Assembly: GCF_011764425.1 (NCBI RefSeq)
Contig: NZ_BLPF01000003.1
Coordinates: 1,240,001-1,304,000, forward strand
Length of the DNA stretch: 64,000 nt
Source: Phytohabitans houttuyneae
GTDB taxonomy: Bacteria > Actinomycetota > Actinomycetes > Mycobacteriales > Micromonosporaceae
Direction: 5' to 3'
Shown one piece after another: positions 17,819-25,805 of the stretch (the first letter of the stretch is position 1; each line of letters starts with the position of its first letter). A program made the position numbers and the translations under genes. The notes beneath the pieces were generated by a model, which was given only the letters and a program-made list of their open reading frames with translations, made no database searches and was not told the origin of the DNA.

Positions 17819-17850
17819 TGGGCGTGCCGTCAGACGAAGTCCCTGATCAA
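17804..17850. repeat. Palindromic intergenic element, family D copy 1
   Basis: Arms GATCAGGGA (17805-17813) and TCCCTGATC (17840-17848) around about 26 nt. The element overlaps the stop codons of both convergent genes: TGA of the DCC gene and TGA within TTGATC of the HTTM gene. Other copies are at 35748-35807 and 59496-59554, with single arms near 36625 and 56793. It could act as a bidirectional terminator. Confidence 0.7.
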
Positions 17851-18698
17851 CCGCTGAGGGGAGCGGTGGTGGCCCGGTCGGCGCGGCGGGAGCGGAGCCA
17901 CTCGATCGGGCGGACCTTTTCCAGCGGCAGAAACGACGTCATCGCGATCAGATGCGGGGCGAAAGAGATGGTGATCGCCGCGTAGGTGAACAGGTGGAAC
18001 GCGTAGAAGAAAGCGATTCCCGCGTACCGCCAGCGCCCGCGCAGCACGAAAATGAGCGGGCTGAGCAGCTCGAACGCGACGATTCCCACCTGCGCCGCGA
18101 TCAGCAGGTACGGCACCTGGGCGATGAGGTCGGCGAAGTCGGTGCCCCGCCGGATGATCGCGCGGGCCAGCACCGAGCTCCACAGCCAGTCGACGCCGCC
18201 GAAACGGAGCTTGGCGAACGCGGCCAGGAAGTACGTGCACACCACCGCGATCTGGGTGACCCGCAGCGCCCACCCGCCGGCCTCGGTGGGCGTGGCGTCG
18301 CCGTGCCGGGCCCGCCCCACCGTGGGGAGCACCGCGAGGGCCACCAGGAAGCCGAACCGGTCGTGGTCCACCTTCCCGTAGCTCATCGCGATGACCATCC
18401 ACTCGAAGTAGAGCGCGAACACCGTCCAGCCCAGCGCCCGCGGCGCGCGCCCGGTCGCGGCGGCCAGGCTCACGACGACCAGGACCCAGAAGATGGCGTG
18501 TACCAGCAGGGGAGTGGGCGTGGGCAGCGGCAGCAGGCGGCCGACGAGCAGCGGCTGGTACAGGTCGCCGGGCACGTCGGCGTGCGTGCGCACCCACGGC
18601 GTGACCACGGTGAGGTCGGCGACGACGAAGAGGTACACCAGGGTGCGGAAGGCGGCGACCCGGCCGCGCGGCACCGGCGCGAACAGCCACCGCTTCAC
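17847..18698 (-). CDS. HTTM-domain membrane protein
   Basis: A 283-residue polytopic protein of the HTTM (horizontally transferred transmembrane, vitamin-K-dependent gamma-carboxylase-like) group. Features are RVAAFRTLVYLFVVADL at the start, FEWMVIAMSYGKVDHDRFGFL in the middle, and KLRFGGVDWLWSSVLARAII plus IAFFYAFHLFTYAAI. Bacterial members are not known to carboxylate. The GTG start at 18698 overlaps the stop codon of the upstream gene (GTGA), so both are made together. Confidence 0.78.
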   Translation of the reverse strand: MKRWLFAPVPRGRVAAFRTLVYLFVVADLTVVTPWVRTHADVPGDLYQPLLVGRLLPLPTPTPLLVHAIFWVLVVVSLAAATGRAPRALGWTVFALYFEWMVIAMSYGKVDHDRFGFLVALAVLPTVGRARHGDATPTEAGGWALRVTQIAVVCTYFLAAFAKLRFGGVDWLWSSVLARAIIRRGTDFADLIAQVPYLLIAAQVGIVAFELLSPLIFVLRGRWRYAGIAFFYAFHLFTYAAITISFAPHLIAMTSFLPLEKVRPIEWLRSRRADRATTAPLSG

Positions 18699-19129
18699 GG
18701 CTTCCACGTGGCCACCGTCTCGTCGGCGTGGGTGCGGGTGGGGCGGCTGTCCCGCACGCCCTCGTACCGGATGACGATGCGCACCTCGACAAGCCGCGGT
18801 GCGGAGGGGTTGCGGGCCGCGTACGCCTCGGCGACCTGGCGCAGGCGCGACGGGTCCGCCTCGTACGCCGCCATCTGCCCCTCGATCTCGGCCCGCCGGA
18901 TGCCGGTGCTCCGCTCGGTCAACGACACGACGGCGCCGGTGGTGTCGACGCCTTCCACCCGCGTGTCGGGGGCGGGCTCGTCGGAGCCGGGCGCCGTGGA
19001 GTACATCCGGAAGGGGCCGAACGGGAAGTCGTCGTCGACGCCCCAGAACGTGCCGAGCAGCAGCAGCGCCCCGGCGGCCACCGTGGCCAGCAGGCGCGCC
19101 GCCCGGCCCCCGGTCGTCAGCGTGTCCAC
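18695..19129 (-). CDS. Single-pass membrane protein, partner of the HTTM protein
   Basis: About 144 residues: one N-terminal transmembrane helix (LLATVAAGALLLLGTFWG), then an exported domain with FPFGPFRMYS and a C-terminal VEVRIVIRYEGVRDSRPT. The FGPFRMYS motif is often seen in proteins next to HTTM genes. It is the first gene of a two-gene unit with a 4-bp overlap. GTG 19129 is the preferred start; an upstream in-frame GTG 19159 is also possible. Function unknown. Confidence 0.68.
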   Translation of the reverse strand: MDTLTTGGRAARLLATVAAGALLLLGTFWGVDDDFPFGPFRMYSTAPGSDEPAPDTRVEGVDTTGAVVSLTERSTGIRRAEIEGQMAAYEADPSRLRQVAEAYAARNPSAPRLVEVRIVIRYEGVRDSRPTRTHADETVATWKP

Positions 19130-19159
19130 AGCACGGTGACGATACCGGATGGAGATCAC

Positions 19160-19527
19160 GCAGCGTTGCCGGGCCTTTCAGCGTGCAATACGTAAATCCA
19201 GTGAGAGATATCGATTCCCGCAAAGGTTGTCGATTGTCACATTTCTGCAACGCCCATGGCTATTGACCGGGGACCCGGCGGACCGGGACCATCGTGACAT
19301 GCGGTCTGTTGGGGATACACGTGTGCCTTCTTCGGTTATATTCGTCCTACCTTACGGGTGGGTCACTCCCTCTTCGGAAACCGTTTGACGGGTGGAAATG
19401 TCGCCGGAAATTCCTCCGGCCGCACCCCTACAAAAACTCGAGTTTCCTGGGGATTCGTCTCGCGTACTAACTCCCGGCTCAATTCTCGTGCCGGCCGCGG
19501 GCGATATCCGATCGTTGAGGAGGACCC
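19160..19527. promoter_or_regulatory. Long AT-richer upstream region of the orphan winged-helix gene
   Basis: 368 bp without a convincing gene and markedly less GC than its surroundings, with AT-rich runs such as GGTTATATTC and CTACAAAAACTCGAG. The gene to its right has an excellent ribosome site (GAGGAGGACCC). The stretch probably holds its promoter and protein-binding sites. Confidence 0.45.
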
Positions 19528-20130
19528 ATGTCGGTCGTCGCCACATCCACGCGCACCGGCTGGCACATGTCGCAGCCAACAGGACCGGGCCGGGCACCGA
19601 CCGGCCGCCGCCCGGCCGGCGGCTCGCCCACACTGACGGTGACGTTCTCGATCCCGCTCGCCAGCGACGACGGGCTTACCCCACAGGCTTTCCGCCTCCT
19701 CGAGGTGGCACGCGAGCTCGTCGAGCGCGGTGAGGGCACGGTCAGCCTCTCGCCGGCCCCGGCCGACCCGGCGCCGGCGGAGGGCGGCGACGAGGCGGCG
19801 GGCCGCGCCCCGGCCACGACAGGTGAGTGCACGCTGCGCGTCCTGGCCGCCTCGCGCACGGTGCTGCTCGGTGAGGAGACGCTGCGGCTGACCCGCCTCG
19901 AGTTCGACCTGCTGCTCTTCCTGGCCGAAAACCCGCGCCGCGTGTTCAGCCGCCTGCAGCTGCTGACCGGCGTGTGGGGCTACGAGCACGCCGGCGCCCG
20001 CACCGTCGACGTGCACATCCGCCGCCTCCGCTCCAAGATCGGCATGCACGTGCCGCTGGTGACGACGGTGTACGGGGTGGGTTACCGCCTCGCCGACGAC
20101 GCCAGTGTCGTGGTGGAGCGCGACGCCTGA
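19528..20130 (+). CDS. Orphan OmpR-type winged-helix DNA-binding protein
   Basis: A 200-residue protein. Residues 1-95 are a low-complexity region plus a short helical segment, with no receiver domain and no phospho-acceptor Asp. Residues 100-195 form an OmpR/PhoB winged helix: LTRLEFDLLLFLAENPRRVFSRLQLL, then RTVDVHIRRLRSKIG and TVYGVGYRL. It should bind DNA without phosphorylation and has no sensor-kinase partner. Start ATG 19528 with GGAGG 7 nt upstream. No target is evident. Confidence 0.85.
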   Translation: MSVVATSTRTGWHMSQPTGPGRAPTGRRPAGGSPTLTVTFSIPLASDDGLTPQAFRLLEVARELVERGEGTVSLSPAPADPAPAEGGDEAAGRAPATTGECTLRVLAASRTVLLGEETLRLTRLEFDLLLFLAENPRRVFSRLQLLTGVWGYEHAGARTVDVHIRRLRSKIGMHVPLVTTVYGVGYRLADDASVVVERDA

Positions 20131-20144
20131 GGCAGGCTGGCGGG

Positions 20145-20771
20145 ATGCGCGTGCGTCCCATCGCCCCGGAGCTGCTCGTCGAGGAGCTGGCCGACCGGCT
20201 CGCCGCCGACCGCCCCGGACAGTGGCTCCGGGTCGCGGTCGACGGGCCGCCACCGGCCGGCACCGACGCCCTCGCCGCGGCGCTCGTCGACCCGCTCCGG
20301 GCCCGCGGGCGCTCCGCCGTCCACGTCCCGGCCGCCGGCTTCCTGCGGCCGGCGTCGCTGCGCCTGGAGTACGGGCGGGACAACCCCGACGCCTTCTACA
20401 TGGGCTGGCTCGACGAGGCGGGGCTGCGCCGCGAGGTCCTCGACCCGCTCGCGCCCGGCGGCACGGGCCGGGTGCTGCCGAGCCTGTGGGACCCGGTGAC
20501 GGACCGGGCCACCCGCGCGCCGTACCGGACCGTCCCGCCCGGCGCGGTGGTGCTCGTCAGCGGCGCGCTGCTGCTCGGCGGCGGCCTGCCGTTCGACCTG
20601 GCCCTGCACCTCGTGCTGTCGCCCGCCGCGCTGGACCGCCGCATGCCGGCCGACCTGCGGTGGACGCTGCCCGCCTACGCGCGGTACGCGGACGAGGTCG
20701 ACCCGGCCGCCTTCGCCGACGTGGTCGTGCGCGTGGACGACCCGCGGCATCCCGCCCTGGTGCAGCCGTGA
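20145..20771 (+). CDS. Uridine-kinase-like protein with degenerate P-loop
   Basis: A 208-residue protein laid out like bacterial uridine kinases: VAVDGPPPAGTDALAAALV where the P-loop should be, then the sugar/base-site region RLEYGRDNPDAFYMGWLDEAGL, and PPGAVVLVSGALLL. The P-loop lacks the GK[ST] signature (GPPPAGTD instead of GxxGxGKT), so ATP binding in the normal way is doubtful. Similar P-loop-poor homologues occur in actinomycetes under the same name. It starts 15 bp after the winged-helix gene and may be co-transcribed with it. Confidence 0.75.
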   Translation: MRVRPIAPELLVEELADRLAADRPGQWLRVAVDGPPPAGTDALAAALVDPLRARGRSAVHVPAAGFLRPASLRLEYGRDNPDAFYMGWLDEAGLRREVLDPLAPGGTGRVLPSLWDPVTDRATRAPYRTVPPGAVVLVSGALLLGGGLPFDLALHLVLSPAALDRRMPADLRWTLPAYARYADEVDPAAFADVVVRVDDPRHPALVQP

Positions 20772-20843
20772 CGCTCCGGCATCGGGCACGGCCGGCGCGC
20801 GGAGCGGGCGCGAGCGGCACGGCTCTGGTGCAGACTGGGGCGT

Positions 20844-21710
20844 ATGGGTGAGATCAAGGTCGGCACGGCATCGTGGACGGACCCCACCCTGCTCGAGTCG
20901 GGGTGGTACCCGGCGACCGCCGACACGCCGGAGAAGCGGCTGGGCTTCTACGCCGAGCGGTACCCGCTGGTCGAGGTCGACGCCACGTACTACTCGCCGC
21001 CGGCCGAGCAGACCGCCGGGCTGTGGGCGCAGCGCACCCCGCCCGGCTTCACGTTCAACATCAAGGCGTTCAGCCTGCTGACCGGCCACCCGACCAAGGT
21101 GTCGGCGATCTACAAGGACCTGCGGCCGGAGACCGAGAAGAAGAGCATCTACCCGGGCGACCTCGACCCGGCCGCGTACGAGCAGGTGTGGGAACGGTTC
21201 CTGTCCGCGCTCCAGCCGCTCGTCGACGCGGGCAAGCTCGGCGCGCTGCTGTTCCAGTTTCCGCCGTGGTTCACGATCCGCCGCTCCAACAAGCAGTACC
21301 TGCTGGAGGTGCAGCGCCGGGTGCGGCCCCTGCGCGCCGTGTACGAGTTCCGGCACTCGTCGTGGTTCGACGGCGGAAACGTCGACGAGACGCTGGAGTT
21401 TCTGCGCAAGCACAAGCTGCCGTACGTGTCGGTCGACATGCCGCAGGGACACAAGTCGTCGGTGCCGCCGGTACTGGCCGCGACGGCCGACCTCGCTGTC
21501 GTGCGTTTCCACGGGCACAGCGAGAAGTGGACGAGCAAGGACATCCACGAGAAGTTCGGTTACCTGTACAGCGACCGTGAGCTGAAAGAGTGGGCGCCGA
21601 AACTGAAGAAGCTGGCCACCGAGACCGAGCAGATGCATGTCCTGACCAACAACTGCTACCGCGACTACGCCCAGCGAAACGCGAGCCAGCTCATCGACCT
21701 GCTCTCGTGA
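20844..21710 (+). CDS. DUF72 family protein
   Basis: A 288-residue TIM-barrel-like protein of the DUF72/YecE family. Motifs are KVGTASWTDPTLLESGWYP at the N-terminus, VEVDATYYSPP, FTFNIKAFSLLTGHP, LLFQFPPWF and FRHSSWF. Family members are thought to bind metal or act on nucleic acids, but the function is unproven. Start ATG 20844. Its 3' end overlaps by 20 bp the 3' end of a second DUF72 gene on the other strand. Confidence 0.88.
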   Translation: MGEIKVGTASWTDPTLLESGWYPATADTPEKRLGFYAERYPLVEVDATYYSPPAEQTAGLWAQRTPPGFTFNIKAFSLLTGHPTKVSAIYKDLRPETEKKSIYPGDLDPAAYEQVWERFLSALQPLVDAGKLGALLFQFPPWFTIRRSNKQYLLEVQRRVRPLRAVYEFRHSSWFDGGNVDETLEFLRKHKLPYVSVDMPQGHKSSVPPVLAATADLAVVRFHGHSEKWTSKDIHEKFGYLYSDRELKEWAPKLKKLATETEQMHVLTNNCYRDYAQRNASQLIDLLS

Positions 21711-22455
21711 GCCCTTTCCCCGGAGTCCGGGTGACGGGCAGGTCGCGGTCGCGGGCCAGCGCGGCGAACGCGGCGGCGTCGGCCACGGCCGCGCAGCCCG
21801 GGTCGTTGTTGAAGTACACGTACGTGTCGACGCCGAGGTCGAGGCGGTCCAGCCACGAGCGCAGCGCCGCCCGCCCGTAGTGCGGCCATGGGTGGGCGCG
21901 CCCCTCGTGCATGCGCAGGTAGCCGAAGTCGGCGGTGCGCCACAGCGGGGTGACCGGGCGGCCCTTGCGGTCGGCCCAGCACAGCGCCGCGTTGTGTCCC
22001 TTGAGGACGGACTCAATCTCGCCCGTCCACCACGAACGGTGGCGCGGCTCGACCGCCACCCGCACCTCGCGCGGGAACAGCGCCAGCGTCTCGTCGAGGG
22101 CCGCCGGGTCGGCGCGCAGCGTGGGCGGCAGCTGCAGCAGCACCGGCCCGAGGCGGTCGCCGAGCGCGGTGGCCCGCTCGACGAACCGGGCGACCGGCTC
22201 GGCGGGCTCGCGCAGGCGCTTGATGTGGGTCAGGTAGCGGCTGACCTTCACGGCCACGCAGAAGTCGTCGGGCGTGCGGGCCCGCCACTGCGCGAACGTG
22301 TCCCGCTCCGGCAGCCGGTAGAACGCGTTGTTGACCTCGACGGTGGCGAAGTGCGCGGCGTAGTGCTCCAGCCAGCGCCGCTGCGGCAACCCTTCCGGGT
22401 AGAAGGGGCCGCGCCAGTCCCGGTACTGCCAGCCGGACGTGCCCACGAGGATCAT
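21691..22455 (-). CDS. DUF72 family protein (second, diverged paralogue)
   Basis: A 254-residue DUF72/YecE protein with VGTSGWQYRDWRGPFYP, VEVNNAFYRLP, VKVSRYLTHIKRL, VLLQLPPTL and EPRHRSWW. These correspond one-to-one with the motifs of the convergent neighbour but at low identity, so the two represent different subfamilies rather than a recent duplication. Start ATG 22455 (MILVGTSGW). Longer in-frame starts add only a few residues. Confidence 0.88.
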   Translation of the reverse strand: MILVGTSGWQYRDWRGPFYPEGLPQRRWLEHYAAHFATVEVNNAFYRLPERDTFAQWRARTPDDFCVAVKVSRYLTHIKRLREPAEPVARFVERATALGDRLGPVLLQLPPTLRADPAALDETLALFPREVRVAVEPRHRSWWTGEIESVLKGHNAALCWADRKGRPVTPLWRTADFGYLRMHEGRAHPWPHYGRAALRSWLDRLDLGVDTYVYFNNDPGCAAVADAAAFAALARDRDLPVTRTPGKGLTRAGR

Positions 22456-22763
22456 CGCCCCAAGTTCCCCGCCACGCACCCGGAGTAACCCGCCGCGCCG
22501 CGCGGTTGCGGCTCAAAGATCCAACCGAAACGGTGCGTCCTCCGGCCACCCGCCGCGGCCAGTCGCACGGGCTTGGACAACCAGTCCGGGCCGCGGTGCG
22601 GCCCGGCCGCGGTTGCGGTCCGAGCCCAGGGGCTCTGGCTTGCGCCCCTACAGGGCCAAGCCACACCACGATCCCCGCGCACCGGAAGCCGTCACCGCAC
22701 CCGGGCGGGGATCACGGACGAGCCTTCGTCCGGTCGCCGCGCCGCAGTAGCGGCGGTCCATCG

Positions 22764-23046
22764 CACCGTCCGCGGTCGGCGAGCTCACCCAAGGGCCGCT
22801 CCCGCAGATCTTGGCAAGTTAGCGTCGAAATAGCGCGCTAACTCACCAAGATTTCGACGCTCACACCGCCTGCACCTGATCGACAGTCACCGACAGCGAC
22901 GACGGTGCCGAACTGCGGGCGGACGCGAGCACCTGCGCGCGACCGGTCCTGCGCGAACGTCCACGACCACTGCAAGCGCTTGCCCACCGCGGAGGGTGAG
23001 GCCGCGGGAGCGACGGTCCGGACCACGACGGGCGTCGCGGCAGCTC
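22764..23046. repeat. Composite repeat: partial B arm, stem-loop C, inverted B copy
   Basis: This fills the 22456-23068 gap, which holds no gene. 22764-22803 carries the tail of family B in plus orientation (CACCGTCCGCGGT and GAGCTCACCC). 22808-22852 is a long stem-loop (family C): ATCTTGG-CA-AGTTAGCG pairs with CGCTAACT-CA-CCAAGAT around an 11-nt loop, followed by CTGCACCTGATCGACAGTCA up to about 22905. 22979-23046 is a nearly full family B copy in minus orientation. B in opposite orientations around C looks like a small element with inverted ends. The left part, 22456-22763, shows no recognisable feature. Confidence 0.6.
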
Positions 23047-23068
23047 GCGTCTTCTGGAATGTGAACCT

Positions 23069-25462
23069 CTAGTGGAGGGTGACCTCCGTGGTCAGCTGGC
23101 GGTCGAAGCCGGCCTCGCGCTCGGGCCCGGTGAGGCGGAGGGCGACCGTGTGTGCGACGTCCGCGCTGGAGCGGGCGATGCGCAGCTCCAGGGCGCCGGG
23201 CTCGACGATCCGCTTGCCGGCGCGGCCGGTGAAGGCGGACAGGTCGGCGTGCACCCGGAAGTCGACGCGGCGGGACTGGCCGGGGGCGAGCGCCACCCGC
23301 GCGTACCCGATCAGGCGGATCACCGGCCGGGTGACCTGCGCGATCGGGTCGTGGAGGTAGAGCTGGACCACGTCGGCGCCGGGTCGGTCGCCGATGTTGT
23401 GCACCGTCACCGAGACGGTGACCGCGCCGTCGGTCGGCACCTCGAAGGGCTGGTCGGGGTCGGGCACGGCGCCGTCGACGCGGACGCCGTCCCACGCGAA
23501 CGCGGTGTACGACAGGCCGTGGCCGAACGGGTACAGCGGCGTCGGGTCGACCGAGGTGACCGCGCTGGCGTGGGCCAGCGTGGCGCCGAGGTAGGTGGCC
23601 GGGCCGCCGACGGGGCGGTGGGGGACGCTGACCGGGAGCCGGCCGGAGGGGCAGACGCGGCCGGACAGGACGCCGGCGACCGCGGGGGCGCCCTCCTCGC
23701 CGGGGAAGAACGCCTGCACGACGGCGGCGAGGCGGTCGGCGAAGGCGCCCAGCGCGTACGGCCGGCCGCTCAGCAGCACCGCGACGACCGGCTTGCCGGT
23801 GCCGAGCAGCGCCTCCAGCAGTGCCGGCTGCACGCCGGGCAGGTCGAGGCTCTCCGCGTCGCAGCCCTCGCCGGACGTGGCGCTGCCCTGGAAGACGCCG
23901 GCCCGGTCGCCGAGCACGGCGACCACCACGTCGGCGGCCTCCGCGGCGGCCAGCGCGGCGGCGAAGCCCGCGGTGTCGGAGCCGGTCACCTCGCAGCCGG
24001 GCACGTGCGTGACGGTGGCGTCGGGCAGCTCGGCCCGCAGCGCCTCCAGCGGGGTCGGCACCGCCGGGTTGGCGGGCAGCTCGGGGTGGTGGATGCCGAC
24101 GTGCGCGGGGAACGTGTAGCAGCCGAGCATGCCGGCCGTCTCGCCGGCGAGCGGTCCGACCAGCGCGATCCGCGCGGAGGGGGCGAGGGGGAGTGCGCCG
24201 CCGTCGTTGGCGAGCAGGATCACCGACTCCTCGGCGATCTCGCGGGCGAGCGCGCGGGCGGCCGGCGGGTCGAGGTCGATCAGGCCGTCGACCGGGGCGG
24301 AGTCGTCGGCGCCCAGCTCCGCCGGGTACGGGCTCCAGTCCAGGTCGAGCAGGCCGAGCTCGATCTTCTGGCGCAGCACGCGGGCGGCGGCGCGGTCGAC
24401 GAGGGACTCCGGGACGGCGCCTTCGCGCACCGCTTCGACGAAGTCGGGGCCGAAGCACCGTACCGCCGGAAGCTCGACGTCGACGCCGGCGGCGAGCGCG
24501 ATGGCCGCGGCCTCGACCTGCCCCTCGGCCAGGCCGTGGTGCATCTCCAGGAACGACACGCCGAAGTAGTCGGCGACGACGGTGCCGGTGAAGCCCCACT
24601 CGCCGCGCAGCAGGTCGGTCAGCAGCGCGGGGTTGGCCGCGGCGGGGATGCCGTCGATCTCGGTGTACGCGTGCATGACCGAGCGGGCGCCACCGTCACG
24701 GACCGCCATCTCGAACGGCAGCAGCAGCACGTCGGCCAGCTCGCGCGGGCCCATGTGCACGGGTCCGAAGTTGCGGCCGGCGCGAGATGCGGAGTAACCG
24801 ACGAAGTGCTTGAGCGTGGCGACGACGCCGGCCGACTCCAGGCCCCGCACGTAGCCGGTGGCGAGGGTGGCGACAAGGTACGGGTCCTCGCCGATCGTCT
24901 CCTCGGTGCGGCCCCACCGCGCGTCCCGCGTCACGTCGAGCACCGGCGCGAGGCCCTGGTGCAGGCCGAGGCGGCGCATGTCGGCGCCGATGCGCGCGGC
25001 CATCCGCTCGACCAGCGCGGGGTCGAAGGTGGCACCCCAGGCCAGCGGCGTCGGGTAGACGGTCGCGCCCCAGGTCATCACGCCGGACAGGCACTCCTCG
25101 TGGGCGACGGCCGGGATCCCGAACCGGCCGGCGGCCACGAGCTCGCCCTGCATGCGGGCCAGCGCCCGGGCGCCGAGGGCCGGGTCGACCGGTGCGGTGC
25201 CGAAGGGGCGGGTCAGCTGTCCGAGGCCGGTGCGGATCAGGTTTGCCCAGTCGAGCGAGTCGTCGACAAGCTCGTGCTGCTGCGGCGCCATGTCGTCGAC
25301 CGTGGCGTTGGCCCCGATCCAGGCGCTGTACAGCTGGGCGATCTTCTCCTCGAGCGTCAGCCGGCCAAGCAGGTCGGCGACCCGCTTCTCCGGCGGGAGG
25401 CTCGGGTCCTGCCAGGGCTCGGGGATGGTCACCGCGTCCGGCGCCGCGGCACGCTCACTCAT
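23069..25462 (-). CDS. Glycoside hydrolase family 3 (beta-xylosidase/beta-glucosidase type)
   Basis: A 797-residue GH3 enzyme without signal peptide, so it acts in the cytoplasm on imported oligosaccharides. The N-terminal TIM-barrel has ARWGRTEETIGEDPYL (residues 181-196), the substrate-binding KH (218-219) and the nucleophile Asp298 in VVADYFGV. The middle alpha/beta sandwich has EESVILLANDGGALPL, and the C-terminal fibronectin-III-like domain starts near residue 690 (VSVTVHNIGDRPGADVVQLY). Start ATG 25462 with AGGAGAC upstream. It is divergent from a xylobiose-type ABC importer with shared palindromic operators, so beta-xylosidase is the likeliest activity. Confidence 0.9.
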   Translation of the reverse strand: MSERAAAPDAVTIPEPWQDPSLPPEKRVADLLGRLTLEEKIAQLYSAWIGANATVDDMAPQQHELVDDSLDWANLIRTGLGQLTRPFGTAPVDPALGARALARMQGELVAAGRFGIPAVAHEECLSGVMTWGATVYPTPLAWGATFDPALVERMAARIGADMRRLGLHQGLAPVLDVTRDARWGRTEETIGEDPYLVATLATGYVRGLESAGVVATLKHFVGYSASRAGRNFGPVHMGPRELADVLLLPFEMAVRDGGARSVMHAYTEIDGIPAAANPALLTDLLRGEWGFTGTVVADYFGVSFLEMHHGLAEGQVEAAAIALAAGVDVELPAVRCFGPDFVEAVREGAVPESLVDRAAARVLRQKIELGLLDLDWSPYPAELGADDSAPVDGLIDLDPPAARALAREIAEESVILLANDGGALPLAPSARIALVGPLAGETAGMLGCYTFPAHVGIHHPELPANPAVPTPLEALRAELPDATVTHVPGCEVTGSDTAGFAAALAAAEAADVVVAVLGDRAGVFQGSATSGEGCDAESLDLPGVQPALLEALLGTGKPVVAVLLSGRPYALGAFADRLAAVVQAFFPGEEGAPAVAGVLSGRVCPSGRLPVSVPHRPVGGPATYLGATLAHASAVTSVDPTPLYPFGHGLSYTAFAWDGVRVDGAVPDPDQPFEVPTDGAVTVSVTVHNIGDRPGADVVQLYLHDPIAQVTRPVIRLIGYARVALAPGQSRRVDFRVHADLSAFTGRAGKRIVEPGALELRIARSSADVAHTVALRLTGPEREAGFDRQLTTEVTLH

Positions 25463-25551
25463 GGAAGAGTGTCTCCTGTCGTTCGCATCACAGTTGTTTC
25501 GGGCATGTTCCGGTATCCGCCTGCGCCTCCGATGCCGGGCTTCCGGGCTGC

Positions 25552-25585
25552 TCGGAACTTATTCCGAGATGTTTCCGGAACATCT
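25552..25585. promoter_or_regulatory. Two adjoining palindromic operators in the xylan divergent promoter
   Basis: TCGGAACTTATTCCGA (25552-25567, 6-bp arms) abuts AGATGTTTCCGGAACATCT (25567-25585, 7-bp arms). They lie between the GH3 gene and the ABC importer genes. The CGGAA/TTCCG half-sites recur upstream of the xylanase and of the LacI gene, so these are likely operators for that LacI regulator. The rest of 25463-25805 is promoter DNA with no gene. Confidence 0.65.
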
Positions 25586-25805
25586 ATCGGGCGTCCAGCG
25601 GTCTAGGTTGCCTTACGGTAACGCTTGCATCCGCCTAGCGATAGGGCTTGACCGGTAGTTCACGTCGTCGTAGCGTGCGCCACATCACCTTGAATTATCG
25701 GGCCAGCGCCGAAAACTTCCGGGCACTAAACAGGCGCCGGCTCCGTGACGGCCTACGGACCACCACGGCCGGAGCGAGCGGTTACGCTCCGGCCCACCCG
25801 AAGGG

